A program made the translations under genes and the position numbers. The notes under the pieces are model-generated. The model was not told the origin of the DNA, made no database searches, and saw only the letters and a list, made by a program, of their open reading frames with translations. DNA of 64,000 nucleotides from an uncultured Bacteroidia bacterium. GTDB lineage: Bacteria > Bacteroidota > Bacteroidia > Bacteroidales > ML635J-15. Numbering within the stretch: the stretch's first letter is position 1; each line of letters opens with the position of its first letter. Positions 51,078 to 60,693 of the stretch are shown here, piece after piece. The stretch lies in the NCBI GenBank assembly GCA_902776565.1, contig CACYQN010000005.1:62001-126000 (forward strand), given 5' to 3'.

Positions 51078-52829
51078 ATGAAAGAGATAACCATTCTAAT
51101 TGCCTTTATAATGTGCAGCATTGCTGCAATGGCACAAACAGAAGTTCATGCCCCCAACGACCCGAATTTTTCAATGAAATGCAAAACAGGGCAATACCTG
51201 AGATATACAATAACATCGAAGGAAAGTCCATATACTGTTACAATAAACGGCATAAAGGGAGATTCTGAAAACATAAAAAAACTGGAAATTCCAGAAACTG
51301 TGCATTACAGGAATACTGATTTTGAAGTAACCGTCATCAACAAGGCAGCATTTGCTAACATCAGCACATTGACATCGGTAACTATCCCCAAAACAGTAAA
51401 GGAAATAAAAGCAGAAGCCTTCAATGGATGTACAGCACTGAAAACCATTAAGATTGGTGGTATTATTGAATATTGCGGAAAGAACACTTTCAGTGGGACA
51501 GCAATCAGCAAGCCTATATATACTGGAAAAAATCTTGTGTATTATCCAGCAAACCTAACAGAATACAAGATAAACGAAGGTACGGAAAAAGTACTTGAAT
51601 ATGCATTCAGCGACTGCAAGGAAATGTCTGCAATAACAATCCCAGCCTCAGTAAAAATTATTTATGCAAAAACATTTGCCAACTGCGACAAACTTGAAAA
51701 TATAGTGGTTGACGAAGGAAACCAGACATTTGACAGTCGCGACAACTGCAATGCAATAATACTTACTTCGGAAAACAAAGTTGTGAAAGGATGCAAAAAC
51801 TCCACAATTCCAAACGGAATAAAAACTATCGGAAATATAGCATTTGCCAACACTAACATTTCAAAAATTGAGATTCCGAATTCGGTAACAACGATTGAAG
51901 ATTCTGCATTCTACAACAATGAAATAGCCAGCATAACAATTCCCGAATCAATAACAAAAATAGGTGCTAGCGCGTTTGCAAAGAACAAAAAACTTGCTGT
52001 TGTAAACTTCAATGCGACCAACTGCGAAGCAATGAACGAGAAACATACAACATTCGAACAATGCCAATCACTTACATCAGTAAACTTCGGCGACAATGTA
52101 AAAACTATACCTGCAAATTCATTTATGAACTGTGAAGAACTTAGGTATGCGACATTATCAAACTCAATAGTGGAAATCGGGGACAAAGCATTCTACGAAT
52201 GCAAAATGTTGTCGTACATGGAACTACCCAATTCCATAGAAAAGATTGGCAATTTGGTTTTCTATGAATCTGGTATTTCTGAACCTGTACATTCCGATGT
52301 TTTATTTGCATATATGCCGACAAATTATGCGACGGAATATACTATTCCAGAAGGTACCAAAACGATTGCACAAAAGTCATTTCACTATGCAGGCAACTTA
52401 AAGTCTGTTAAAATTCCAAACAGCGTCACCAAAATAGAAGATTTCGCATTTTCAGAATGTTATGACATTGAAAATATTACAATGTCCAACTCAATAGAAT
52501 CAATAGGATACAGGGCATTAATGTACTGTACAAAATTAAAATCAATAACTCTTCCGAATACTTTAAAAACACTTGAACCGGAAGTCTTCTTGGGATGCGA
52601 AAACTTGGAAAGCGTAACTATTCCTAACTCTATCAACGAATTAAAGGACAGACTATTTAGCAATTCTGGAATAAAATATGTAACACTTCCAATATCAATA
52701 AAAAGTATTTCTTCCAAAACTTTTGAAAAATGCTCCAATTTAAAATACATCTACATTCCCAAAGGGACAACGGAACAATTCAAAAAAATGCTGGACGAAG
52801 AATACCATAGTAAACTACGAGAAAAATAG
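51078..52829 (+). CDS. Secreted BspA-type leucine-rich-repeat protein
   Basis: 583 residues. Signal peptide MKEITILIAFIMCSIAAMAQ, an N-terminal beta domain, then about 17 BspA-like repeats (SVTIPKTVKEIKAEAFNGC type). One unit contains EGNQTFDSRDNCNAIILTSENKVVKGC, the same insert seen in the cytosolic protein at 8899. No T9SS sorting domain is visible at the C-terminus (LDEEYHSKLREK), so it may be periplasmic or outer-surface. It may mediate adhesion; that is only a family tendency. Confidence 0.88.
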   Translation: MKEITILIAFIMCSIAAMAQTEVHAPNDPNFSMKCKTGQYLRYTITSKESPYTVTINGIKGDSENIKKLEIPETVHYRNTDFEVTVINKAAFANISTLTSVTIPKTVKEIKAEAFNGCTALKTIKIGGIIEYCGKNTFSGTAISKPIYTGKNLVYYPANLTEYKINEGTEKVLEYAFSDCKEMSAITIPASVKIIYAKTFANCDKLENIVVDEGNQTFDSRDNCNAIILTSENKVVKGCKNSTIPNGIKTIGNIAFANTNISKIEIPNSVTTIEDSAFYNNEIASITIPESITKIGASAFAKNKKLAVVNFNATNCEAMNEKHTTFEQCQSLTSVNFGDNVKTIPANSFMNCEELRYATLSNSIVEIGDKAFYECKMLSYMELPNSIEKIGNLVFYESGISEPVHSDVLFAYMPTNYATEYTIPEGTKTIAQKSFHYAGNLKSVKIPNSVTKIEDFAFSECYDIENITMSNSIESIGYRALMYCTKLKSITLPNTLKTLEPEVFLGCENLESVTIPNSINELKDRLFSNSGIKYVTLPISIKSISSKTFEKCSNLKYIYIPKGTTEQFKKMLDEEYHSKLREK

Positions 52830-52850
52830 CATTCAAAAAATGACAAAAAG

Positions 52851-52880
52851 AAAGGCTGCAAAAATCTTTGCAGCCTTTTT
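52851..52880. terminator. Bidirectional terminator between converging genes
   Basis: AAAGGCTGCAAA pairs with TTTGCAGCCTTT (52851-52862, 52867-52878). T tracts are present on the plus strand and A runs (T on the minus strand) before the stem. Serves the leucine-rich-repeat gene and the malic enzyme gene. Confidence 0.88.
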
Positions 52881-52900
52881 ATATCACATAATGTGCTTAA

Positions 52901-54202
52901 TTATCTTGTCTTTGCATAGTTTTCGTGTACCTGTCTTACCCTTGCACGAAGCTGAAGCTTGTATTCGTCCCAGTCGGTAATGTTGCGACGGGCAACGCCT
53001 GTTTCCATAGCAGCCTTTGCAACAGCAGGAGCAACGCATTCTATTACTCGCAAATCCAATGGCTTCGGAATTATGTATTCGCGACCAAATTCAATCTTAT
53101 CAACATTGTAAGCCTCGCAAACATAGTCTGGAACCGGTTCCATTGCAAGTTCTGCCAAAGCGTGCGAAGCGGCAATCTTCATCTCCTCGTTAATCTGGGT
53201 TGCACAAACATCCAATGCACCACGGAAAATGAACGGGAAACCGAGAACATTGTTCACCTGGTTCGGATAATCGCTTCTGCCTGTCGCAATTATAACATCG
53301 GGACGGGCTTCCTTTGCATCCTCGTAGGATATTTCGGGAGTAGGATTTGCCATTGCGAAAACAACAGGGTCCTTTGCCATCGTCTTCATCATTTCCTTTG
53401 AAACGACATTGCCTACCGAAACACCAGCAAACACATCGGCACCGACCATAGCCTCAGCTAAGGTGTGCAAATCGCGTGTAGTTGCAAATTCGCGCTTCTG
53501 TTCGGTAAGTTTCGGATTGTCGGCACGGACAACGCCCTTGCTGTCGCAAAGGACTATGTTTTCGCGCTTTACGCCCAAAGTACAGAACAGACGTGCACAG
53601 CTTATGCCAGCCGCACCTGCCCCGTTGAACACAACCTTAACCTCGTCGATTTTCTTTCCAGCAATCTTCAGGGCATTGAGTAAAGCGGCACCCGAAATAA
53701 TTGCAGTACCGTGCTGGTCGTCGTGGAAAACAGGAATGTTCATCTGCTTTTTCAACTCAGTTTCAATATAGAAGCATTCGGGAGCCTTGATGTCCTCGAG
53801 GTTTATACCGCCGAATGTCGGTTCGAGAGCCTTTACAATCTCCACAACCTTCTGCGGGTCCTTCTCATTGATTTCAATGTCGAATACATCAACATCGGCA
53901 AACGACTTGAACAGCAAGCCCTTGCCTTCCATAACAGGCTTACCTGCCTCTGGACCAATGTCACCAAGACCAAGAACAGCAGTTCCATTGCTGACCACAG
54001 CCACAAGGTTTCCCTTAGCCGTGTAGTCGTAAACTTTCTGCTTGTCGTCCTTAATTTCCAAGCAAGGCTCGGCAACGCCAGGTGTATATGCAAGCGACAA
54101 GTCCTTCTGAGTGCGGAAATCCTTTGTCGAAACAACCTCTATCTTTCCTTTCCTGCCTTGGCTATGATAGTCAAGGGCATCTTGTTTTGTGTATAAACTC
54201 AT
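52901..54202 (-). CDS. Malic enzyme, malate dehydrogenase (oxaloacetate-decarboxylating)
   Basis: 433 residues from the ATG at 54202 ([21 protein letters not shown]). Contains [61 protein letters not shown] and NAD(P)-binding [17 protein letters not shown]. It converts malate to pyruvate with CO2 release. Many related enzymes (MaeB type) carry a C-terminal phosphotransacetylase-like domain of about 320 residues; here the protein ends after [13 protein letters not shown], so that domain is absent. The start lies 1 bp beyond the pdxA stop. Confidence 0.94.
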   Translation of the reverse strand: MSLYTKQDALDYHSQGRKGKIEVVSTKDFRTQKDLSLAYTPGVAEPCLEIKDDKQKVYDYTAKGNLVAVVSNGTAVLGLGDIGPEAGKPVMEGKGLLFKSFADVDVFDIEINEKDPQKVVEIVKALEPTFGGINLEDIKAPECFYIETELKKQMNIPVFHDDQHGTAIISGAALLNALKIAGKKIDEVKVVFNGAGAAGISCARLFCTLGVKRENIVLCDSKGVVRADNPKLTEQKREFATTRDLHTLAEAMVGADVFAGVSVGNVVSKEMMKTMAKDPVVFAMANPTPEISYEDAKEARPDVIIATGRSDYPNQVNNVLGFPFIFRGALDVCATQINEEMKIAASHALAELAMEPVPDYVCEAYNVDKIEFGREYIIPKPLDLRVIECVAPAVAKAAMETGVARRNITDWDEYKLQLRARVRQVHENYAKTR

Positions 54203-54203
54203 C

Positions 54204-55268
54204 TTATTCGTCAACCGTGTTTATTTCGTTAATATTATAATCGTCAACATTGTGGCGCGACTCTTCCAGATTTTCAAGGCTTCTCCTATTGTTGAAAATA
54301 TCCACTGCCATACGTATTGCGTTGCACATCGGCAGATAGTTAGCCTGATTCTTGCCGGCAATCTCGTATGCGGTTCCGTGTGCAGGCGAAGTGCGTACAA
54401 TCGGCAAACCGGCGGTGAAGTTAACTCCGTCGTCGAATGTCAGAGCCTTGAACGGAGCCAGTCCCTGGTCGTGGTACATTGCAAGCACAGCGTCAAACTT
54501 CTTGAAATCGCCCGAACCGAAGAAACCATCGGCAGAATACGGGCCGAAAGCCAGAATGTCCTTTCCGCGAGCCTCGTTTATAGCTGGAATTATTATCGTT
54601 TCCTCTTCATTTCCAATAACTCCGTGGTCGCCACAATGCGGATTCAAGCCAAGGACTGCAATACGAGGTTTGCGAACGACAAAATCACGCTTGAGCGACT
54701 CGTTGAGAATTTCCAATTTCTCAAGTATGAGTTCCTTTGTCAAGTTCTTCGAAACCTCCGAAATAGGAATATGTCCAGTAGCCACGCCCACGCGAAGCGA
54801 TTCGCTGCACATAAGCATCAGACACTTGTCGGCATTGAACTGCTGGGCAAGATACTCGGTATGTCCTGGAAAGTTGAAGCCTGCCGACTGTATGTTCCAT
54901 TTATTTATAGGTCCTGTTACAAGAATATCGATTTCCTTGTTCTTGAGGTCGGCAACAGCCTTTTCTAATGCCTGATACGATGCCAGACCTGCAATTTCAT
55001 TGGATTTGCCAACTTCCACACGAATATCCTCGCTGTTGCAATTGATGACATAGATTCCAATGTTTTTTGCATCCTCGGCAGAACTAATTGTGGTAGTGTT
55101 CACGTTGCTGCCAAGATTCTTCTTGTAATATGCCAGAATTTTGGGAGAACCATATATTATCGTCACTGCATTGGGAATGTTCTTCATATCAATCAGCGAC
55201 TTAAGAATCACTTCGTAACCTATTCCGTTAATGTCACCCGGAGTAAATCCAATCTTTATTTTAGTCAT
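54204..55268 (-). CDS. pdxA: 4-hydroxythreonine-4-phosphate dehydrogenase PdxA
   Basis: 354 residues. [19 protein letters not shown] at the start, [69 protein letters not shown] and [14 protein letters not shown] are PdxA hallmarks with the metal-binding His residues. It oxidises 4-phosphohydroxy-threonine in pyridoxal phosphate synthesis. Directly upstream of the malic enzyme, probably cotranscribed. Confidence 0.95.
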   Translation of the reverse strand: MTKIKIGFTPGDINGIGYEVILKSLIDMKNIPNAVTIIYGSPKILAYYKKNLGSNVNTTTISSAEDAKNIGIYVINCNSEDIRVEVGKSNEIAGLASYQALEKAVADLKNKEIDILVTGPINKWNIQSAGFNFPGHTEYLAQQFNADKCLMLMCSESLRVGVATGHIPISEVSKNLTKELILEKLEILNESLKRDFVVRKPRIAVLGLNPHCGDHGVIGNEEETIIIPAINEARGKDILAFGPYSADGFFGSGDFKKFDAVLAMYHDQGLAPFKALTFDDGVNFTAGLPIVRTSPAHGTAYEIAGKNQANYLPMCNAIRMAVDIFNNRRSLENLEESRHNVDDYNINEINTVDE

Positions 55269-55346
55269 AAACTTATGTTTTCAAAATTTTGGTGCGAATA
55301 TACAATAAATTTATTGAGATAATGAAAAAAATTTCCTATATAAACA

Positions 55347-56786
55347 TCAAAACAAGTCGTCCATAGTCAGGCTTTTCTGAATATGACCGCTATACTCGTT
55401 CCTTTGAAGCCCGTAAGTGGTTATAAGTGTTAGATGCGGATTCCTCTTTCGCTTTATGCTGTCCATCAAAACCTGCAATTTGTGACGCAACTTGGCATCG
55501 TATTCCTTGGTAATGGCAAACTCATCCATCGTAAACTTTATTTCACAGACATTTATTATCCTATCGTCGCGGTCGATGACCATATCTATTTGCACAGGGT
55601 CTTCGCCCTTGCTTCGCCAAGGCATAATTTCGGTGTGTACTCCCGCTATTCCCAACGCTTGTTTAATCTGATTCTGATGCACATAGCACACTTCCTCGAA
55701 AGCAAAGCCTCTCCACGCATTCAACTGCGGCGACTTAAAGTTTTCCGACCAGAAATTAGGGTTTCCTGTCGTATGCGACTCCATAAAGTACATATAGAAC
55801 AAGGAAAACAAGTCAACCAGCTTGTAACGCACATCGCGCCGCGACCCCTGAAAAATAGGATACGAAAGAATAAGGTTGCTCGCTTCGAGAGTGCGCAGAA
55901 TTTCGGTAAGACCACCGCCCGAACTCAAGCCGAGCTTTTTGGATATTTCATTCCTTGTCAATCCGTCCCTGCGTTGGCTCAATGCCCTTATCACCGAGAT
56001 ATATCTTTGAGAATCAACAAAAAGCGAACTGTATAAGCGTTCGAATTCATTCTTCAACTTGCCATTTGTCGCGAAAAACATAGCATCGATGTTTTGCGGA
56101 AGGCTCAAACCTTTTTCAAAATACGACAAATAATAAGGTATGCCGCCCGTAATCATATATGCCTGCAACTGGTCGTACCGGTCGAGCACAAGACCGCGCT
56201 TCTTGTAGAACAATTCGCATTCGCGAAGCGAAAACGGCAGAATCTGCATTTCGTAGGTCGAACGCCCGTACAAACCACCGGTATTATTCAGCAACTTGTT
56301 GGCAATCCACGAAGTCGCCGAACCGCACACAATAAGTAACAAATTGTGCCGACCAGCACCCCAGCCGTTCCAGAAATGCTCGAAAGCGGTAATAAAATTT
56401 GAACGCGGAGTATCAAGCCACGGCAGTTCGTCAATGAATACCACAAGACGCTTCTTCGACGACTTCTTTGAAAGCAAATCGCGCAACCAGTCAAACGCCT
56501 CGAACCAATCCTTTGGCGTACCCGAACACAAACTTCCATACGAACGAAGCGTATCGCCAAACTTTTTCAACTGCTGTTCAAGAAGCAATTCTGCATTGTC
56601 CAACATTTCGTAGGGAGACAGGGCTGTATGATAAAACGAAAACTTGCCTTCAAAATATTCTCTGACAAGAAATGTTTTTCCCGTCCTACGCCTTCCATAA
56701 ACGACAAGAAATTCGGCATATTCCGACTCGTACAAATCTTGTAACTTATTCTGTTGCTGTTTTCTACCTATGATTAGCTCTTTCAT
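55347..56786 (-). CDS. AAA ATPase with DUF234 C-terminal nuclease-like domain
   Basis: 479 residues. Walker A GRRRTGKT (31-38), Walker B VVFIDELPWL, sensor region IVCGSATSW, a winged-helix segment (GLTRNEISKKLGLSSGGGLTEILRTLEASNLI) and a C-terminal PD-(D/E)XK-like domain (VQIDMVIDRDDRIINVCEIKF). This is the archaeal-type ATPase/DUF234 family, of unknown function and patchy distribution, probably binding DNA. The upstream region contains an unusual repeat structure and promoter. Confidence 0.9.
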   Translation of the reverse strand: MKELIIGRKQQQNKLQDLYESEYAEFLVVYGRRRTGKTFLVREYFEGKFSFYHTALSPYEMLDNAELLLEQQLKKFGDTLRSYGSLCSGTPKDWFEAFDWLRDLLSKKSSKKRLVVFIDELPWLDTPRSNFITAFEHFWNGWGAGRHNLLLIVCGSATSWIANKLLNNTGGLYGRSTYEMQILPFSLRECELFYKKRGLVLDRYDQLQAYMITGGIPYYLSYFEKGLSLPQNIDAMFFATNGKLKNEFERLYSSLFVDSQRYISVIRALSQRRDGLTRNEISKKLGLSSGGGLTEILRTLEASNLILSYPIFQGSRRDVRYKLVDLFSLFYMYFMESHTTGNPNFWSENFKSPQLNAWRGFAFEEVCYVHQNQIKQALGIAGVHTEIMPWRSKGEDPVQIDMVIDRDDRIINVCEIKFTMDEFAITKEYDAKLRHKLQVLMDSIKRKRNPHLTLITTYGLQRNEYSGHIQKSLTMDDLF

Positions 56787-56808
56787 ATCCTAAAAAATTA
56801 TTTCGCCA

Positions 56809-56841
56809 CAAAGATATAAATATTTCTAATTATGGCGAAAT
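56809..56841 (-). promoter_or_regulatory. Promoter of the DUF234 ATPase gene
   Basis: Minus-strand TTTCG (56837-56841), 20-base spacer, TATCTTTG (56809-56816), 22 bp before the ATG. The -33 element sits in the right arm of the inverted repeat and the presumed start site lies within the left arm. Confidence 0.65.
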
Positions 56842-57039
56842 AATTCTAAAATAAAATAGCCAATATACCGATTTTTTAAACAAAACTGGCGAAATAATTT
56901 CAAAATAAAATAGCCAAAACATTATAAAAATATAGATTTTTGGCGAAATAATTTTCAAAGCAAAAATCATTATCTCTTTAACAATAAAGAAGAAAGACAA
57001 ATTCTTCCAAGATTTTTTGCTCACACATCAAAAAAAATA

Positions 57040-57070
57040 TTGCTATATAATTTGCGATTCAGTAATTTTG
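57040..57070 (+). promoter_or_regulatory. Bacteroidetes promoter ahead of aspS
   Basis: TTG at 57040-57042, 20-base spacer, TAATTTTG (57063-57070), 20 bp before the ATG. Confidence 0.6.
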
Positions 57071-57090
57071 CAGTCCTAAAATTTTGAACT

Positions 57091-58851
57091 ATGTATAGAA
57101 CTCATACCTGCGGGGAATTGCGCCTCGCAAATGCAGGACAGGAAGTTACATTGAGCGGATGGGTACAGCGCATTCGCGACAAAGGTGCGCTTATTTGGAT
57201 TGACCTCCGCGACAGATACGGTATCACACAGCTATTCCTTCAGGACGGCGTTAGCGACCCGAAGTTAATCGAACAGGCTCGTTCGTTCGGACGTGAATAT
57301 GTTTTACAGGCAAAGGGAACAGTTGTAGAACGCGAATCGAAAAACCCGAATATGCCAACAGGTGAAATTGAAATAAAGGTTTCTGAATTCAATCTGCTGA
57401 ATGCCAGCAAAGTTCCGCCGTTTACAATTGAAGATGAAAGCGACGGTGGCGACGACCTTCGTATGAAGTACCGCTACTTGGACCTTCGTAGAAATCCAGT
57501 GCGCCGAAACCTCGAGCTTCGCCACAACATGGCAATTCTTGTTCGCAACTACCTCAGCAACTTGAATTTCCTTGAGATAGAAACACCTTTCCTTATAAAA
57601 TCGACACCAGAAGGAGCACGCGACTTTGTCGTTCCGTCGAGAATGAACCCGGGCGAATTCTACGCTCTGCCACAAAGTCCGCAGCAATACAAGCAATTGC
57701 TTATGGTTGCCGGCTTCGACCGCTACTTCCAGATTGTTCGTTGCTTCCGCGACGAAGACCTCCGTGCCGACCGTCAGCCTGAATTCACTCAGATTGACTG
57801 CGAAATGTCGTTTGTTGAACAGGAAGATGTTCTAAACACTTTCGAAGGACTGGCAAAGCACCTATTTAAAGAAATAAAAGGTATAGAATTCGACAAGTTC
57901 CCACGTATGACTTGGCACGATGCCATGAAATACTACGGCAGCGACAAGCCCGACATCCGTTTCGGAATGAAATTCGTTGAGCTAAACGATGTTGCCAAGG
58001 GCAAAGGCTTTGGTTTGTTCGATGGCGCCGAACTTGTTGTCGGTATAAATGCCGAAGGATGTGCTGAATACACCCGCAAGCAACTAGACCAGCTGACAGA
58101 ATTTGTTAAGCGTCCGCAAGTTGGTGCTGGCGGAATGGTTTACATCAAGTACAATGCCGACGGTTCATTCAAGTCATCGGTAGATAAATTCTACAATGCC
58201 GACGATTTGAAGAAGTTTGCCGACAAGTTCGGAGCAAAGCCTGGCGACCTTATGCTGATTCTCTGCGGTCCAGCAATGAAGACACGCAAGCAGCTGAACG
58301 AACTCCGCCTCGAAATGGGCAACCAGCTCGGACTTCGCGACCCGCAGAAGTTTGCTCCATTGTGGGTAATCGACTTCCCGCTTCTCGAATGGGATGACGA
58401 AACTCAGCGCTACTATGCTATGCACCATCCGTTTACCGCGCCAAAGCCCGAAGACGAATATCTCCTTGACGACCAATCGAAATGGGGAGAAATCCGTGCA
58501 AACGCATACGACATCGTAATGAACGGCTGCGAAGTTGGTGGCGGTTCAATCAGAATCCACGACCGCGTTTTGCAAAACAAAATGTTCCACACTCTTGGCT
58601 TCACCGACGAGCAGGCACAGGAACAGTTTGGCTTCCTTATGGGCGCATTTGAATATGGTGCTCCGCCTCACGCTGGTCTTGCTTTCGGTTTCGACAGGTT
58701 ATGCTCGATATTTGCCGGCGCCGACAGCATCCGCGACTTCATCGCCTTCCCGAAGAACAATTCCGGACGCGATGTAATGAGCGGCTCTCCTGCCCCACTT
58801 GCTCCAGAACAACTTGAAGAACTGGAAATTAAATTGGATTTGAAAGCATAA
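57091..58851 (+). CDS. aspS: Aspartyl-tRNA synthetase
   Basis: 586 residues, bacterial length. Oligonucleotide-binding domain ([23 protein letters not shown]), then class II motifs: [41 protein letters not shown] (motif 2 region), insertion domain, and motif 3 [15 protein letters not shown]. The insertion domain marks the bacterial type. It charges tRNA-Asp. Confidence 0.97.
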   Translation: MYRTHTCGELRLANAGQEVTLSGWVQRIRDKGALIWIDLRDRYGITQLFLQDGVSDPKLIEQARSFGREYVLQAKGTVVERESKNPNMPTGEIEIKVSEFNLLNASKVPPFTIEDESDGGDDLRMKYRYLDLRRNPVRRNLELRHNMAILVRNYLSNLNFLEIETPFLIKSTPEGARDFVVPSRMNPGEFYALPQSPQQYKQLLMVAGFDRYFQIVRCFRDEDLRADRQPEFTQIDCEMSFVEQEDVLNTFEGLAKHLFKEIKGIEFDKFPRMTWHDAMKYYGSDKPDIRFGMKFVELNDVAKGKGFGLFDGAELVVGINAEGCAEYTRKQLDQLTEFVKRPQVGAGGMVYIKYNADGSFKSSVDKFYNADDLKKFADKFGAKPGDLMLILCGPAMKTRKQLNELRLEMGNQLGLRDPQKFAPLWVIDFPLLEWDDETQRYYAMHHPFTAPKPEDEYLLDDQSKWGEIRANAYDIVMNGCEVGGGSIRIHDRVLQNKMFHTLGFTDEQAQEQFGFLMGAFEYGAPPHAGLAFGFDRLCSIFAGADSIRDFIAFPKNNSGRDVMSGSPAPLAPEQLEELEIKLDLKA

Positions 58852-58862
58852 TAATCATAAAA

Positions 58863-58892
58863 AATAAAAGCGGAAAAATTTCCGCTTTTATT
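58863..58892. terminator. Bidirectional terminator after aspS
   Basis: AATAAAAGCGGAAA pairs with TTTCCGCTTTTATT (58863-58876, 58879-58892), with a T-rich tract after it on the plus strand. It borders the duplicated CYTH fragment. Confidence 0.87.
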
Positions 58893-58894
58893 TT

Positions 58895-58948
58895 TTATTT
58901 CACCCACTCTTTATAGGGCTTCTTGCACAACTGCGAGTTGTTGTACTT
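58895..58948 (-). pseudogene. Duplicated 3' end of the CYTH gene at the edge of the restriction-modification island
   Basis: 54 bp that match the last 54 bp of the CYTH gene (62262-62315) at 51 positions, including the stop codon. It encodes KYNNSQLCKKPYKEWVK then stop; the intact gene ends KYNNSQLCKKPYKEWGK. Nothing upstream of this resembles CYTH; the methyltransferase stop follows within 12 bp. Confidence 0.88.
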
Positions 58949-58959
58949 ACCAAAATAAC

Positions 58960-60693
58960 CTAAAGACCATCTTCCAATACTCTACCCAAGAATGTATCCG
59001 TGAATGCTCGTTGAAACCTTAAATTTATCATTTTATATTCAGGAAGACTTTCTAAAAACTCCAATTCTAGTACCAATCGTGGCACATTTTCATCAACTAT
59101 TTCGGGATATATTTCTGATTTGCTACCCAATCGTGCTATTTTTATCAAGTAAATATCACGCACACCTTTACCTTTGATGTACGGCATAAAATAATACAGT
59201 TTATTAAGAGCTATGGTTGATGGAAACTTGCTAACATTGCTTGTATAGTACAACTTTGTTGGCTCTTCGGCAAGAAAATAATCAATATTGTCATCCTTCA
59301 CAAAACCAACAAGTAATCGCTTGGTTGCATCTAATTGATATGTTTTCTTGGGCTTATTATATACCAAATCCTTCTCTTCTGTCGCAAATAAATTTGGCAT
59401 TAGGAATGGTCGAGGATTGCGCTGAATATTAATGGGACGAGTAGACACTGGAGCTTCGTCATATATGAAACGATACAGACTTTTGCCTATTTCTTGCACA
59501 ATACCACATACCAAAGCATTACCCATTAGAAAAGCCCTACGTCCATCAGATACATCGGGATGATATGTGTGATTGTCAGGAAACATATTTAGACGTTCTA
59601 ATTCTATAGGAATCAAACGACGATAACGCCCCGATGGTGTCTGTACCACATGTTTAAATCTTGATGGGGCAGAGCCTCCCTCTCCGGTAATCATAGTGCG
59701 TGATGGTTTATCAAGATAATCAGGAAAAGCCATACCACCTTCAGAAAATATATATTCGAATCCTTCTTTTGAAACACGACTTATTTTTTTTGCACCTTTC
59801 TCATATTGCCATTTGGGCAAATCTTTATCAGAGATAAAAAACTCGTCTGGGACAAAATCTTCATCAACAAGATTGTTTCCCAAAGTTTGCATTGGTCCAT
59901 CATAAACAGAATCCGTATCCACAGAATAAACATGACGATTTTTCATCATACCAGCACTTCCGAACGGACTATCACTCTTTCCCTTGTTAAAATTTTCAGA
60001 AATCTCTTGGATGGAACCATTTATTTCAAATTCAGAAAGAGTTCCTTTCTTCTCTTGAAATGGAAATGCTTGTGCCAGTACTCCATCAAATTTCACCCAG
60101 TCATTTATCTTCTCAACTTTTTGTGCAACAATAGAATTATTTAGGTATCCTACAATATATGTACGACGTCTGCGTTGAGGCATTCCGTAGTCTGCCGCGT
60201 TGATGACACGCCACTCAACTAAATATCCTAAATCAGATAATGATGCGAGTATAATCGCAAAGTCTCGACCTCGTTGTGTGGCAGGAGAATTCAACAAACG
60301 ATCAACATTTTCAAAAAAGATATAATGTGGGCGCTGTTCTGCTTTTTCTTTAAGAATACGATAAATCTGCCACCATAACACACCTTTTTTGCCTTCAATA
60401 CCTCCTGACCGACTTAGTGTTGCAGCTACAGAGTAATCTTGGCAAGGAAATCCGCCAACTAGCAAATCGTGGTCTGGGATATCTGATGTAGGCACAATAT
60501 TAATGTCTTTATTCGAATGTCCTTTAGAACCAAATCTTGCTTTATATACCAATGATGCGTCTTGATGCTTAGTTGATGGTTCCCACTGGTTGTTCCAAAT
60601 GGTTTCGTAAGCATCGGAAGCGCCTTCAAGCCCAATACGAAAACCTCCAACTCCAGCAAAGAGTTCTACTACACGGATTGTATGCTTAGCCAT
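58960..60693 (-). CDS. DNA (cytosine-5-)-methyltransferase, type II
   Basis: 577 residues. Motif I VELFAGVGGFRIGLE, motif IV GGFPCQDYS (Cys84), motif VI FFENVDR, motif VIII PQRRRRTYIVG, and motifs IX-X LERLNMFPDNHT ... FLMGNALVCGIVQEIGKSL. The last about 160 residues (from DEAPVSTRPINIQ) are an extension beyond the normal end, of unknown function. It methylates C5 of cytosine. It overlaps the endonuclease gene by 8 bp (ATGGCTAA), so both are coupled. Paired with a Sau3AI-like nuclease, the likely target is GATC. Confidence 0.93.
   Translation of the reverse strand: MAKHTIRVVELFAGVGGFRIGLEGASDAYETIWNNQWEPSTKHQDASLVYKARFGSKGHSNKDINIVPTSDIPDHDLLVGGFPCQDYSVAATLSRSGGIEGKKGVLWWQIYRILKEKAEQRPHYIFFENVDRLLNSPATQRGRDFAIILASLSDLGYLVEWRVINAADYGMPQRRRRTYIVGYLNNSIVAQKVEKINDWVKFDGVLAQAFPFQEKKGTLSEFEINGSIQEISENFNKGKSDSPFGSAGMMKNRHVYSVDTDSVYDGPMQTLGNNLVDEDFVPDEFFISDKDLPKWQYEKGAKKISRVSKEGFEYIFSEGGMAFPDYLDKPSRTMITGEGGSAPSRFKHVVQTPSGRYRRLIPIELERLNMFPDNHTYHPDVSDGRRAFLMGNALVCGIVQEIGKSLYRFIYDEAPVSTRPINIQRNPRPFLMPNLFATEEKDLVYNKPKKTYQLDATKRLLVGFVKDDNIDYFLAEEPTKLYYTSNVSKFPSTIALNKLYYFMPYIKGKGVRDIYLIKIARLGSKSEIYPEIVDENVPRLVLELEFLESLPEYKMINLRFQRAFTDTFLGRVLEDGL

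Larger units (their letters stand above)
56787..57090. promoter_or_regulatory. Divergent control region with inverted and tandem repeats
   Basis: AATTATTTCGCCA (56796-56808) and TGGCGAAATAATT (56833-56845) are perfect 13-base inverse arms flanking the minus-strand promoter. TGGCGAAATAATT recurs at 56887 and 56941, giving three direct copies spaced exactly 54 bp, with about 31 bp conserved in the first two. The aspS promoter lies further right. No gene is present; a 64-codon frame (56830-57024) arises from the repeats. Confidence 0.8.

Noticed and set aside
56833..56967. Possible CRISPR array
   Set aside because: Only three repeat copies, AT-rich and without unique spacers of constant length; no cas genes. 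Better explained as operator repeats.
56830..57024. 64-codon minus-strand open frame with repeated LFYFxIISP
   Set aside because: Arises from the 54-bp-period repeats upstream of the DUF234 gene; no independent sign of coding.
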